Translations under genes and position numbers: made by a program | Source of the DNA: SVFI01 sp045643145 | GTDB taxonomy: Bacteria; Bacillota; Clostridia; Lachnospirales; Lachnospiraceae | Length of the DNA: 11,262 nucleotides | Assembly (NCBI GenBank): GCA_045643145.1 | Contig: JAZUKG010000157.1 | Location: 1 to 11,262 of the forward strand | Direction of reading: 5' to 3' | The notes under the pieces: model-generated | Told to the model about the DNA's origin: nothing | Databases searched by the model: none | The model's input: the letters and a program-made list of their open reading frames with translations, nothing else | Shown here: piece by piece, positions 1 to 6,418 of the stretch | Numbering within the stretch: the first letter of the stretch is position 1 | How the letters are laid out: every line of letters begins with the position of its first letter

Positions 1-1395
1 CTCAATTCTGGTCTCATATCCCTCCGGGAAGGAATCAATAAATTCATCTGCGCAGGCCAGTTTGCAGGCATGCTGACAATCCTCCAGGGTCGCATTTTCA
101 TCTCCCCATCTGAGGTTATCCAAAATACTTCCTGAGAAAAGCACATTTTTTTGAAGCACAACCGATACTTCATTTCGAAGTGTTGTCAAATCGTAAGTCC
201 TTACATCCTTGCCTCCGACCAGCACGCGTCCGCTCGTCGTATCATAAAGACGACTGATAAGGTTAACCAGACTCGATTTTGAACTACCGGTAGCACCGAT
301 AATACCAATGGTTTCTCCTGACTGAATAGAAAGATTCACATCAGAAAGAATCGGATTTTCAAGCTTTCCGTGGTAATCAAAGCAGGCATGATCAAATACA
401 ATGCTGCCATCCTTTACATCAAAATCCGGATTTTCAGGATTGGTAAGTGTACTGCTTTCATTAAGCACCTCGCTGATACGCTGTGCACTGGCAGAACTCA
501 TCATCATCATGACAAAAATCATGGAAAGCATCATCAGGTTCATCAGAATATTCATACAATATGCCAGCATACTCATTAAATCACCGGTAGAAAGCATATT
601 TTGAACAATCATCTTGGCTCCGATCCAGGAAATCAGCAAAATACAGCTGTAAACGGTAGTCATCATAATCGGGCCCTGAACGGAAATCCATTTTTCAGCC
701 TGCAAAAGCATGGAGTACACCTGAAAGCTGGCATTTTTAAATTTGTCTGTCTCAAAATCCTCTCTGACAAAAGCCTTTACTACACGAATTCCGGAAATAT
801 TTTCCTGAACAGAGGCGTTCAAATCATCATATCTGGCAAAAGCCTGAGTGAAATAGCCGTGAGTCTTGCTCATAATAAGAGCAATAAAACAAGCTAAAAT
901 AATAACAGCGACCAAATAAACATTGGCAAGCTTTGGACTGATGACATAGGACATAATCATCGCCAAAATAAGGCTGAGCGGTGCACGGATACACATACGA
1001 AGCATCATCTGATAAGCCATCTGAATATTGGTAACATCTGTCGTTAATCTGGTAATTAATCCGGCAGTTGAAAACTTATCAATATTTGCAAAAGAAAAGC
1101 TTTGAATATTTGCAAACATACTCTCTCTTAAATTTTTAGCAAAACCGGCTGATGCCTTGGAGGCAAAATGTCCGGCTAAAATTCCGGCTGCCAATCCGAT
1201 GACTGCCATCGCAATCATAATGGCACCGATTTTATAAATATGATTTAAATTTCCTGCAGTCACACCATCATCAATAATAGAGGCCATTAAAAACGGGATA
1301 ATCGTTTCCATAAAAACCTCTAACAGCATGAATAAAGGTGTCACAATGGAAGGCCACTTATACTCTTTGATTTGAGCCGCCAATGTCTTTATCAT
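1..1395 (-). CDS. ABC exporter half-transporter (permease fused to ATPase), 3' end cut by window edge
   Basis: This reading frame is open from an ATG at 1395 to the window edge, giving 465 codons and no stop. It is the N-terminal four fifths of a half-size ABC exporter, a family usually about 575-600 residues long. Residues about 15-300 are a six-helix exporter membrane domain that includes the coupling-helix segment ENISGIRVVKAFVRE near 198-212. The nucleotide-binding domain begins near 330. It shows a Tyr near 341 as possible A-loop, Walker A GATGSSKSS at 367-375 and the Q-loop glutamine at 415 (VVLQKNVLF). The ABC signature, Walker B and H-loop would lie beyond position 1. The last membrane segment is very methionine rich (MMMM at 296-299). 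An AAGGAG ribosome site precedes the start. Such proteins often work as heterodimers with a second half-transporter encoded next door, which would lie outside the window. The substrate (drug, peptide or lipid) cannot be told from sequence. Confidence 0.93.
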   Translation of the reverse strand, partial: MIKTLAAQIKEYKWPSIVTPLFMLLEVFMETIIPFLMASIIDDGVTAGNLNHIYKIGAIMIAMAVIGLAAGILAGHFASKASAGFAKNLRESMFANIQSFSFANIDKFSTAGLITRLTTDVTNIQMAYQMMLRMCIRAPLSLILAMIMSYVISPKLANVYLVAVIILACFIALIMSKTHGYFTQAFARYDDLNASVQENISGIRVVKAFVREDFETDKFKNASFQVYSMLLQAEKWISVQGPIMMTTVYSCILLISWIGAKMIVQNMLSTGDLMSMLAYCMNILMNLMMLSMIFVMMMMSSASAQRISEVLNESSTLTNPENPDFDVKDGSIVFDHACFDYHGKLENPILSDVNLSIQSGETIGIIGATGSSKSSLVNLISRLYDTTSGRVLVGGKDVRTYDLTTLRNEVSVVLQKNVLFSGSILDNLRWGDENATLEDCQHACKLACADEFIDSFPEGYETRIE

Positions 1396-1451
1396 ATCAA
1401 GTCTCCTTTTCGTTCTTTTTACTTCTTTTCCAATATAAAAACACTATTTCT

Positions 1452-1480
1452 ATTGTATTTCTTTTAAGTAAAATGGTCAA
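1452..1480 (-). promoter_or_regulatory. SigA-type promoter of the ABC exporter gene
   Basis: On the minus strand a TTGACC -35 box (1475-1480) and a TACAAT -10 box (1452-1457) are separated by exactly 17 bases. Both are one mismatch from consensus, and the start codon is about 57 bases downstream of the -10 box. The exporter is therefore probably transcribed independently of the operon that ends at 1546. Confidence 0.75.
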
Positions 1481-1495
1481 GTTGCGGATAAATAA

Positions 1496-1519
1496 AAAAC
1501 AGCCCGGATGGGCTGTTTT
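1496..1519 (-). terminator. Rho-independent terminator of the YtrA-type operon
   Basis: A 10-bp perfect stem (1496-1505 paired with 1510-1519, core AGCCC/GGGCT) closes a four-base loop. On the minus strand it is followed by a T run. It lies 26 bases beyond the stop codon of the last permease gene, and just upstream of the exporter promoter, so it insulates the two units. A T-rich tract also follows on the other strand, but no plus-strand gene needs it. Confidence 0.88.
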
Positions 1520-1545
1520 CTTTTGATTTTTATACTATTTTCCGA

Positions 1546-2280
1546 TTAGACTCCTACTACGCTCTGCTTTCTTAAAAGGATCACACATCCCCATAAAACA
1601 GCGATACAGATGACTGTAACAATGCAGGCAATAAAACCGCTGAATACATGAGTATTGGCCCAGAAAATCGCGTCAGTAATACTTTGCAGGATATTTTGTA
1701 CGATAGGATTACGGCTAAATTTTCCTACAAGCATCATAATGGCAGAAAAGCCGATCCAGCCTATCGCAATTGAGGTAGGTCCGAATATCATGTTTAAGCT
1801 TCCAAAAACCATGCGAACTGTAATCAGGACCAGGAAGATTGCGATGGTATTAAATGGGTTTCGAAGCATAAAATCCACAGCTACCTTTGCATCCATTTCC
1901 AAAACATATCCGCGATATACAGTGTTCTGAATAAGTGAATCGATTCCATATAACACAAAAAAGACAATGATACCTACTAATGTGAGAATCGTACTCACAA
2001 TAAATTCACTCTTTATAAATGACTTTCTGGTCTGAGACATACCAACTGCAAGATCAAACTCCTGTCTCATTCCGTAGGTTCCAAAAAACACATAAAACAT
2101 TCCCATAATCATGGTACCAAGAAAGGTTGCAATCATTGCAGTAGTGGTTTCCGGGTCACCTTGTCCAAAATGTTTTACTATTATAAAACAGCTCAGTGTT
2201 CCTACCAAAAAACCTGCCAGACCAAATACAACCATGGCACCGCATTCTTCTGTAATTCTTTTCAAATACTGTTTATTCAT
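1546..2280 (-). CDS. ABC-2-like integral membrane protein, second permease of the YtrA-type operon
   Basis: A 244-residue hydrophobic protein with six likely membrane helices, roughly at residues 16-36, 46-68, 91-112, 143-162, 168-186 and 214-236. The cytoplasmic loop after helix 2 carries the segment RQEFDLAVGMSQTRKSF (72-88). That style of Arg/Gly-rich 'G-x-T/S-R' loop is common in small permeases paired with stand-alone ABC ATPases in Firmicutes. It begins 21 bases after the stop of the preceding permease gene, with a GGAG ribosome site. By position it should form one half of the membrane channel used by the ATPase at 2975-3865. It has no motif that reveals a substrate; the assignment rests on topology and operon context. 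Confidence 0.72.
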   Translation of the reverse strand: MNKQYLKRITEECGAMVVFGLAGFLVGTLSCFIIVKHFGQGDPETTTAMIATFLGTMIMGMFYVFFGTYGMRQEFDLAVGMSQTRKSFIKSEFIVSTILTLVGIIVFFVLYGIDSLIQNTVYRGYVLEMDAKVAVDFMLRNPFNTIAIFLVLITVRMVFGSLNMIFGPTSIAIGWIGFSAIMMLVGKFSRNPIVQNILQSITDAIFWANTHVFSGFIACIVTVICIAVLWGCVILLRKQSVVGV

Positions 2281-2301
2281 ACATACTCCGTTTCCAAATC
2301 T

Positions 2302-2973
2302 TTATGAAAGACTCAAGTTCATAATTCTTTTATTCATACTTCTGACTAACATAATGGTTGAGACTACTACGATAACTCCTAATACTGCTGCAATCCATAC
2401 CAGCTTATCCATAACAGCTGCCGGGAAAACATCTGATAACTGATTGTTTACAATAAGAGCACAGAGGACACCTGCTGCCACTCCGAAAAGTGTTGTAAAA
2501 ACTCTGGCAAATTTAGCCAACGGATTGCTCTGATCTGCTAACACTGCTGTGACCAATCCGATACTGATACTGCAAAGACTGGAAATTGCACTACTTACTA
2601 AAACTACCGGTATCGATACGCTGATGTTTTTATAACTGATATAACCATAAAACAATGCACCCAGAAGGATGGTCTGCTCAATAAATGTTTCTGCAACTAC
2701 TACCTGAAACCCTTTCATCACATGACTTCTGATCATACTCATGGATAAAGCAGTCGGAACTCTGGTAAGTGAGATATTGGAAACAATCACAAATCCAATC
2801 ATAAAGGTAAACAATGCTGCAAACGGATAAGCCCCGTCTAAAAAGAATTGTTCCTTTCCGTCCTGCATAACAAATCCCATTACCAGACCATATCCTAATG
2901 CAAAAAGAATTAACTGAGCCAGGATTTTAAATTGTGTTATTGTAAAATATTTGATTACTTTATTCTCTTTCAT
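2302..2973 (-). CDS. ABC-2-like integral membrane protein, first permease of the YtrA-type operon
   Basis: A 223-residue protein with six likely membrane helices, at about residues 20-36, 49-68, 91-111, 120-146, 157-176 and 190-211. The ATG at 2973 is preferred. It follows the ATPase stop codon after a single base and has a GGTG-like ribosome site within the end of the ATPase gene, suggesting translational coupling. A longer reading begins at 3018, but it would add 15 residues (MFLYKMHSLHYVVIN) encoded wholly inside the ATPase 3' end. The protein is similar in size and topology to the next permease, yet clearly different in sequence, so the transporter is probably a heteromer of two permeases and two ATPase subunits. 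No substrate motif is visible. Confidence 0.72.
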   Translation of the reverse strand: MKENKVIKYFTITQFKILAQLILFALGYGLVMGFVMQDGKEQFFLDGAYPFAALFTFMIGFVIVSNISLTRVPTALSMSMIRSHVMKGFQVVVAETFIEQTILLGALFYGYISYKNISVSIPVVLVSSAISSLCSISIGLVTAVLADQSNPLAKFARVFTTLFGVAAGVLCALIVNNQLSDVFPAAVMDKLVWIAAVLGVIVVVSTIMLVRSMNKRIMNLSLS

Positions 2974-2974
2974 A

Positions 2975-3865
2975 TTAATCACCACATAATGCAAGGAATG
3001 CATTTTGTAAAGAAACATTGTTAATAGTTACTTCCTGAGCCGGCTGTACATCCTGACCTTGTTCAAGTAAAACAGTGACTTCTTTTCTTCTTCCGATAAC
3101 TGACTGGCTGACTACATGAAGTCCTTTGGTTAAGGCATCTACATCTTCGGTTTTTCCGGAAATATGACGGATTCTTTCTAAAAGCTCTTCTGTATTTTCC
3201 TTCAGTAAGATGTCTCCCTTTTTCACGATGATTACTTCTTCAAAAACAGGAGCAGCTTCATCAATGATATGTGTCGATACCACAAAAGTTCTCTGAGATT
3301 CTGTGAACTCCTCAATCAGGAGCTGATAAAATTTATCTCTCATAAACACATCAAGTCCGGCTACCGGCTCATCTAAAAATGTGATTGGAGCTTTGGATGC
3401 CAAAGCCAGGATGATGGTTACCATAGAAAGCATACCTTTTGATAATGCATTCAGTTTTTTCTTTGGATTTATTTCAAATTCCTGAATCAGTTTGTCAGCC
3501 ATTTCCTGATCCCAGTATGGGAAGAATGCTGCTCCTGCTCCTAAATAATCCTTTACCTTTAAGTTGCCGGAACTAAGCTGATTAGCAGGTCCTACATTTA
3601 ATTCTCTTGAAAAACAGATCTGATTCAGACTTTCCTGATTTTCCCAAACCGGCTGACCGTTTAATGTAATGCTTCCGCTGGTTGCCGGATTCTGAGCACT
3701 GAGCATGGATAAAAGTGTTGTCTTTCCTGCTCCGTTTCTTCCGATCAATCCGTAAATCTTGCCGGATTCAAGTTTTAAATTCACTCCGTGTAAAACCTCT
3801 GTATTTTTATATTTCTTTGTTAAATTCTGACACTCTAATGTGCCCTCAAACATTTCTTCTCTCAT
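2975..3865 (-). CDS. ABC transporter ATP-binding protein, YtrB-like
   Basis: A 296-residue stand-alone ATPase. Walker A is GRNGAGKT at residues 42-49. The signature is LSKGM at 141-145, a variant of LSGGQ common in YtrB-like proteins. Walker B is ITFLDEP at 161-167, the D-loop is AGLD at 169-172, and the H-loop histidine is at 199 (VSTH). No clear Q-loop glutamine follows the strand at ICFSREL (83-89). Residues about 225-296 are an extra C-terminal region beyond the ATPase core, as in many drug or lantibiotic-type ABC ATPases. The ATG at 3865 is backed by an AGGAG ribosome site six bases upstream. It lies 34 bases after the regulator gene and one base before the permease, so it should energise both following membrane proteins. 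Related ytr operons respond to inhibitors of the lipid II cycle; transport of such a drug here is inference. Confidence 0.9.
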   Translation of the reverse strand: MREEMFEGTLECQNLTKKYKNTEVLHGVNLKLESGKIYGLIGRNGAGKTTLLSMLSAQNPATSGSITLNGQPVWENQESLNQICFSRELNVGPANQLSSGNLKVKDYLGAGAAFFPYWDQEMADKLIQEFEINPKKKLNALSKGMLSMVTIILALASKAPITFLDEPVAGLDVFMRDKFYQLLIEEFTESQRTFVVSTHIIDEAAPVFEEVIIVKKGDILLKENTEELLERIRHISGKTEDVDALTKGLHVVSQSVIGRRKEVTVLLEQGQDVQPAQEVTINNVSLQNAFLALCGD

Positions 3866-3899
3866 TATGTTCTCCTTTTTTCACTCGATTAACAGCAAT

Positions 3900-4265
3900 T
3901 TATTTTTCACTTGCCTTGATCATTTCTATAATTTCATTTGTTGTAATTCCCAAATCCTTTGCTTCAGTCAACAATCTGACTAAAAAGCTTTCATAAAATT
4001 CTTCTTTTCTCTTTTCCTGTATCATGGCCTTTGCCCCCTTCGTTACAAACATTCCAATTCCTCGTTTTTTGTACAAGATACCGTTGTCTACCAAAATGTT
4101 TACTCCCTTTGCTGCAGTCGCCGGGTTGATGGCATATATTTTTGCCAGTTCATTGGTACTTGGTACTCTTTCTTCTTCTAAAAGAACATCTCTTAAAATA
4201 TCATTTTCAATCATTTCGCTAATCTGCAAATAAATTGATTTTTCCTGTGATAAAGATTCGTTCAA
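3900..4265 (-). CDS. GntR-family transcriptional regulator, YtrA subfamily
   Basis: A 121-residue regulator. It has an N-terminal GntR winged helix (about residues 10-76, opening IYLQISEMIENDIL). The recognition helix-turn-helix is near 36-56 (PSTNELAKIYAINPATAAKG) and the wing is GILYKKRGIGMFV. Only about 40 residues of helix follow, which is the compact dimerisation tail that marks the YtrA subfamily, as opposed to the large effector domains of other GntR proteins. The start is TTG at 4265. The first in-frame ATG (residue 19) would delete part of the DNA-binding domain, while an AAAGGAAG ribosome site sits seven bases before the TTG. It is the first gene of the operon, and YtrA proteins typically repress their own promoter. 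The likely operator is the repeat region at 4341-4394. What relieves repression is not visible. Confidence 0.92.
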   Translation of the reverse strand: MNESLSQEKSIYLQISEMIENDILRDVLLEEERVPSTNELAKIYAINPATAAKGVNILVDNGILYKKRGIGMFVTKGAKAMIQEKRKEEFYESFLVRLLTEAKDLGITTNEIIEMIKASEK

Positions 4266-4272
4266 TGCTTCA

Positions 4273-4280
4273 CTTCCTTT
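4273..4280 (-). promoter_or_regulatory. Ribosome binding site fixing the TTG start of the GntR gene
   Basis: AAAGGAAG on the minus strand lies seven bases before a TTG codon at 4265. No ATG lies in frame nearby, and the TTG start keeps the full winged-helix fold, so this site decides the start. Confidence 0.75.
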
Positions 4281-4340
4281 CTATCCGTTTTGCTGATTCA
4301 TTTTTTATTCCAATTTCCTTTTTGGGTTCGTTTGTTCTTT

Positions 4341-4364
4341 GGTTCATTACTTGTGTAACTAACC
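4341..4364. promoter_or_regulatory. Candidate operator (imperfect inverted repeat) for the YtrA-type repressor
   Basis: Arms GGTTCATTAC (4341-4350) and GTAACTAACC (4355-4364) are inverted copies with 8 of 10 positions matching around a TTGT centre. The repeat covers the expected transcription start and overlaps the -10 box of the operon promoter. That is where a repressor would block RNA polymerase. Binding by the adjacent GntR protein is inferred from autoregulation in this subfamily. Confidence 0.5.
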
Positions 4365-4394
4365 ATACAACCAACTAACTGATTTGTCAACTAA
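4357..4394. repeat. Three AACTAA direct repeats at exact 16-base spacing
   Basis: AACTAA occurs at 4357-4362, 4373-4378 and 4389-4394, each copy starting exactly 16 bases after the last. The array spans the -10 box, the spacer and the edge of the -35 box of the regulator promoter, and the first copy is also part of the inverted repeat. Within this non-coding region the phasing suggests protein-binding half-sites rather than chance, but it is short. Confidence 0.45.
4362..4390 (-). promoter_or_regulatory. SigA-type promoter of the YtrA-type operon
   Basis: On the minus strand a perfect TTGACA -35 box (4385-4390) and a TATGGT -10 box (4362-4367) are spaced by 17 bases. A very A/T-rich tract upstream (about 4391-4421) could act as an UP element. 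Transcription would begin near 4355, leaving a leader of about 90 bases before the TTG start. Confidence 0.75.
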
Positions 4395-4507
4395 TTTTCG
4401 AAATATTTTTTATTTTTTGGGGATGCTTGTATGATATGTCAATTTTTACACTGCTTTTTTGGCTATTATTCAAACAAATTTTTAAGGAAGAATTGAGCGT
4501 TTTATAG

Positions 4508-4513
4508 TATAAT
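4508..4513 (+). promoter_or_regulatory. Possible -10 element of the chemoreceptor gene
   Basis: A consensus TATAAT lies 67 bases before the chemoreceptor ATG. No convincing -35 box is found 16-18 bases upstream; the nearest TTGAGC (4493-4498) is only nine bases away. No clear motility-sigma site was seen either. The promoter may need an activator, or lie elsewhere in 4395-4560. That stretch is otherwise A/T-rich with nothing else recognised. Confidence 0.35.
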
Positions 4514-4580
4514 TTAAACAAGAATTTGAACATTTCTATTTCAATAGACATAAAAATCAGCACATCAGGGAGGATATGCG

Positions 4581-6347
4581 ATGAAACAACTAATCAGAAA
4601 GAAAGAAAAGGACAATTCTGTCAAATCTAAGAATAAAAAAAATGCTAAACTATCCAATTTAAGTATCAGAAAAAAACTAAATTTCTGTACCATGGGCTCG
4701 ATCATTGCCTTTGTAATTCTGATCGTTGTATTGGGCTATCAGGCACTGGCTTTCAGCCACAATTACGAGGCCGTGCTCAGCAACATTTCCAAAATTTCCT
4801 ATATCAAAAAGAATAGCTCTAATGTCGCACAGAGTCTCGTAAACATGTGCAATCTGGGAGAAAATATTGAGGACAGCGGTTATAACGAGATTATGGATTC
4901 GATCAAGTCCTCTTATATCGAAATTCCGGACAATATCGGAAGTGATCCAACCTATGTTCAAAACCACAGATACTATGAAATGTTTGCTTCTGAGGTAGAA
5001 AAATTCCTGAATGCCTACGACAATATTCTAAAGGTAAGTGATACGACCTTTAGTAAAGACGGCACAGTATATGCAGAAGAAATGGCCAAAATCGCCATGC
5101 AGATTTCAACCAAGGCCGATACACTGCTGACTGCAGAAATTGCACGTAGCGAAACAGTACAGGCTAATATTCAAAAAGATTTCAAGGTGACTTTTGTAAC
5201 TTTAGTCATTGCACTTATTGTAGTCATCGTTTTATCAATCCTGACCAACCTGCTCATTTCAGCCGGTATCGTAAAATCTATGACCAAGCTGGAACAGAAT
5301 CTGACATTAATGGCAAACGGAAATCTGACAGCTGCAGATATTTCCGTTCGTTCCCGCGACGAAGTAGGACAGGCATCCTTGTCCTTTAACAAAATGAAAT
5401 CCTCTCTATCCGATATTATCAGTAAGGTTAAGGGCGGAGCCGAGGAGCTTCAGCAATCTGTAAATCTCGTAAACGAAAGTGTAGAAGATAATACAAAAGG
5501 TTCCAACAAGGTCGCTTCTGCTATTGATCAGATGACCGAAAACCTGGAATCTCAGCAGTTTGAAATCAGACAACTCGCTACAGAAGGAAATCAGATCAAC
5601 GAAATATCAAATCAGGTAGTAGTAGCTACCAAACTGATTCATGAAAATGTAGCACATGCTCAAAACGGTGTACAGGACGGAATGGACAAGATTAATTCTT
5701 GCGTAAAACAAATGGATGAAGTAAACCAGTCCATGCTGGAAATGCAGGAGGTTTTTGAAAATTTTGGGAAAAGTACTCATGAAATGATTTCTATTTTGGA
5801 TTCCATCGTAGAAATTTCCGATCAGACAAATCTTTTGTCCCTAAATGCATCTATTGAAGCAGCCAGAGCCGGAGAAGCCGGCAGAGGCTTTGCAGTCGTA
5901 GCAGACGAAATCAGAAAGCTGGCTGATGATACACAAACAGCCGCTGTCAGTATCGGAGATATTGTCACCAAAGTAGATGATGAAGCACAGGCAATGCGAG
6001 ACAAGCTCATGAAGAGTTTAGACAGCCTCGGAATCGGTAATACCATGACCGACGAATCCAAACAGAGCTTTGAAAAGATTATGGGCGCAACCAATCAGGT
6101 TAGCGACAGTGTAAATATGATTATCAGCAAAGCGAATGAGCTGAATGAACGAATTGATAATATGAAATCCGGAATCGATTCCATTCATAACGCTTCTGCC
6201 AAGAATGTAAATCAGATTAATGAAATCAGCAGTGTAGTGACCGCTGAGAGAACCAACTTAAATCAGGTAGTAAATACCATGAATGCCGTCAGCGTACTGA
6301 CCAGCGATATGGATGAAATGGTATCTACCTTTGTCATTTCAGAATAA
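4581..6347 (+). CDS. Methyl-accepting chemotaxis protein (transmembrane chemoreceptor)
   Basis: A 588-residue chemoreceptor with standard membrane topology. It has a basic cytoplasmic N-terminus, a first membrane helix at about 34-57, and an extracellular sensor of about 145 residues (58-202) predicted helical and possibly of the four-helix-bundle kind. The second helix is at 203-229, a HAMP linker at about 230-283 (with RDEVGQASLSFNKM) and a long signalling coiled coil runs to the end. The hairpin tip that contacts CheA and CheW is unmistakable at 411-446, including DQTNLLSLNASIEAARAGEA and the following GRGFAVVADEIRKLA. No C-terminal pentapeptide for CheR/CheB docking is seen; the protein ends STFVISE. 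A GGGAGG ribosome site lies seven bases before the ATG. It is a single-gene unit away from any visible chemotaxis operon. The ligand cannot be named from sequence. Confidence 0.95.
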   Translation: MKQLIRKKEKDNSVKSKNKKNAKLSNLSIRKKLNFCTMGSIIAFVILIVVLGYQALAFSHNYEAVLSNISKISYIKKNSSNVAQSLVNMCNLGENIEDSGYNEIMDSIKSSYIEIPDNIGSDPTYVQNHRYYEMFASEVEKFLNAYDNILKVSDTTFSKDGTVYAEEMAKIAMQISTKADTLLTAEIARSETVQANIQKDFKVTFVTLVIALIVVIVLSILTNLLISAGIVKSMTKLEQNLTLMANGNLTAADISVRSRDEVGQASLSFNKMKSSLSDIISKVKGGAEELQQSVNLVNESVEDNTKGSNKVASAIDQMTENLESQQFEIRQLATEGNQINEISNQVVVATKLIHENVAHAQNGVQDGMDKINSCVKQMDEVNQSMLEMQEVFENFGKSTHEMISILDSIVEISDQTNLLSLNASIEAARAGEAGRGFAVVADEIRKLADDTQTAAVSIGDIVTKVDDEAQAMRDKLMKSLDSLGIGNTMTDESKQSFEKIMGATNQVSDSVNMIISKANELNERIDNMKSGIDSIHNASAKNVNQINEISSVVTAERTNLNQVVNTMNAVSVLTSDMDEMVSTFVISE

Positions 6348-6372
6348 AATATCATCTCAGAGAAAAACAAAT

Positions 6373-6418
6373 AGAGAAAAAATAAAAAAGCCCTTTCGAG
6401 CTTTTTTATTTTTTCTCT
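6373..6418. terminator. Bidirectional Rho-independent terminator between convergent genes
   Basis: A perfect 19-bp stem (6373-6391 with 6400-6418) closes the eight-base loop CCTTTCGA. Runs of six A on one arm and six T on the other provide a U tract in either direction. It ends the chemoreceptor transcript (stop at 6347) and also the MATE transcript from the other side. The right arm contains the MATE stop codon and its last codons. Confidence 0.88.

Noticed and set aside
370..579. Plus-strand reading frame rich in histidine (HHHHDKNH)
   Set aside because: It is the antisense image of the methionine-rich membrane segment (cat codons) of the ABC exporter; no ribosome site and no family resemblance.
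2111..2443. 110-codon plus-strand reading frame spanning the junction of the two permease genes
   Set aside because: Antisense to both permeases, with no ribosome site; low-complexity Thr/Ile composition is typical of a shadow frame.
4281..4301. Six-codon upstream reading frame (MNQQNG) in the leader of the GntR gene, ending at its ribosome site
   Set aside because: No properly spaced ribosome site precedes it and so short a frame is expected by chance; kept only as a possible leader peptide if conserved.
4266..4580. Search of this 315-base gap for a riboswitch upstream of the chemoreceptor
   Set aside because: Beyond the promoter elements and repeats listed, no cyclic-di-GMP or other riboswitch core and no leader terminator hairpin could be recognised.
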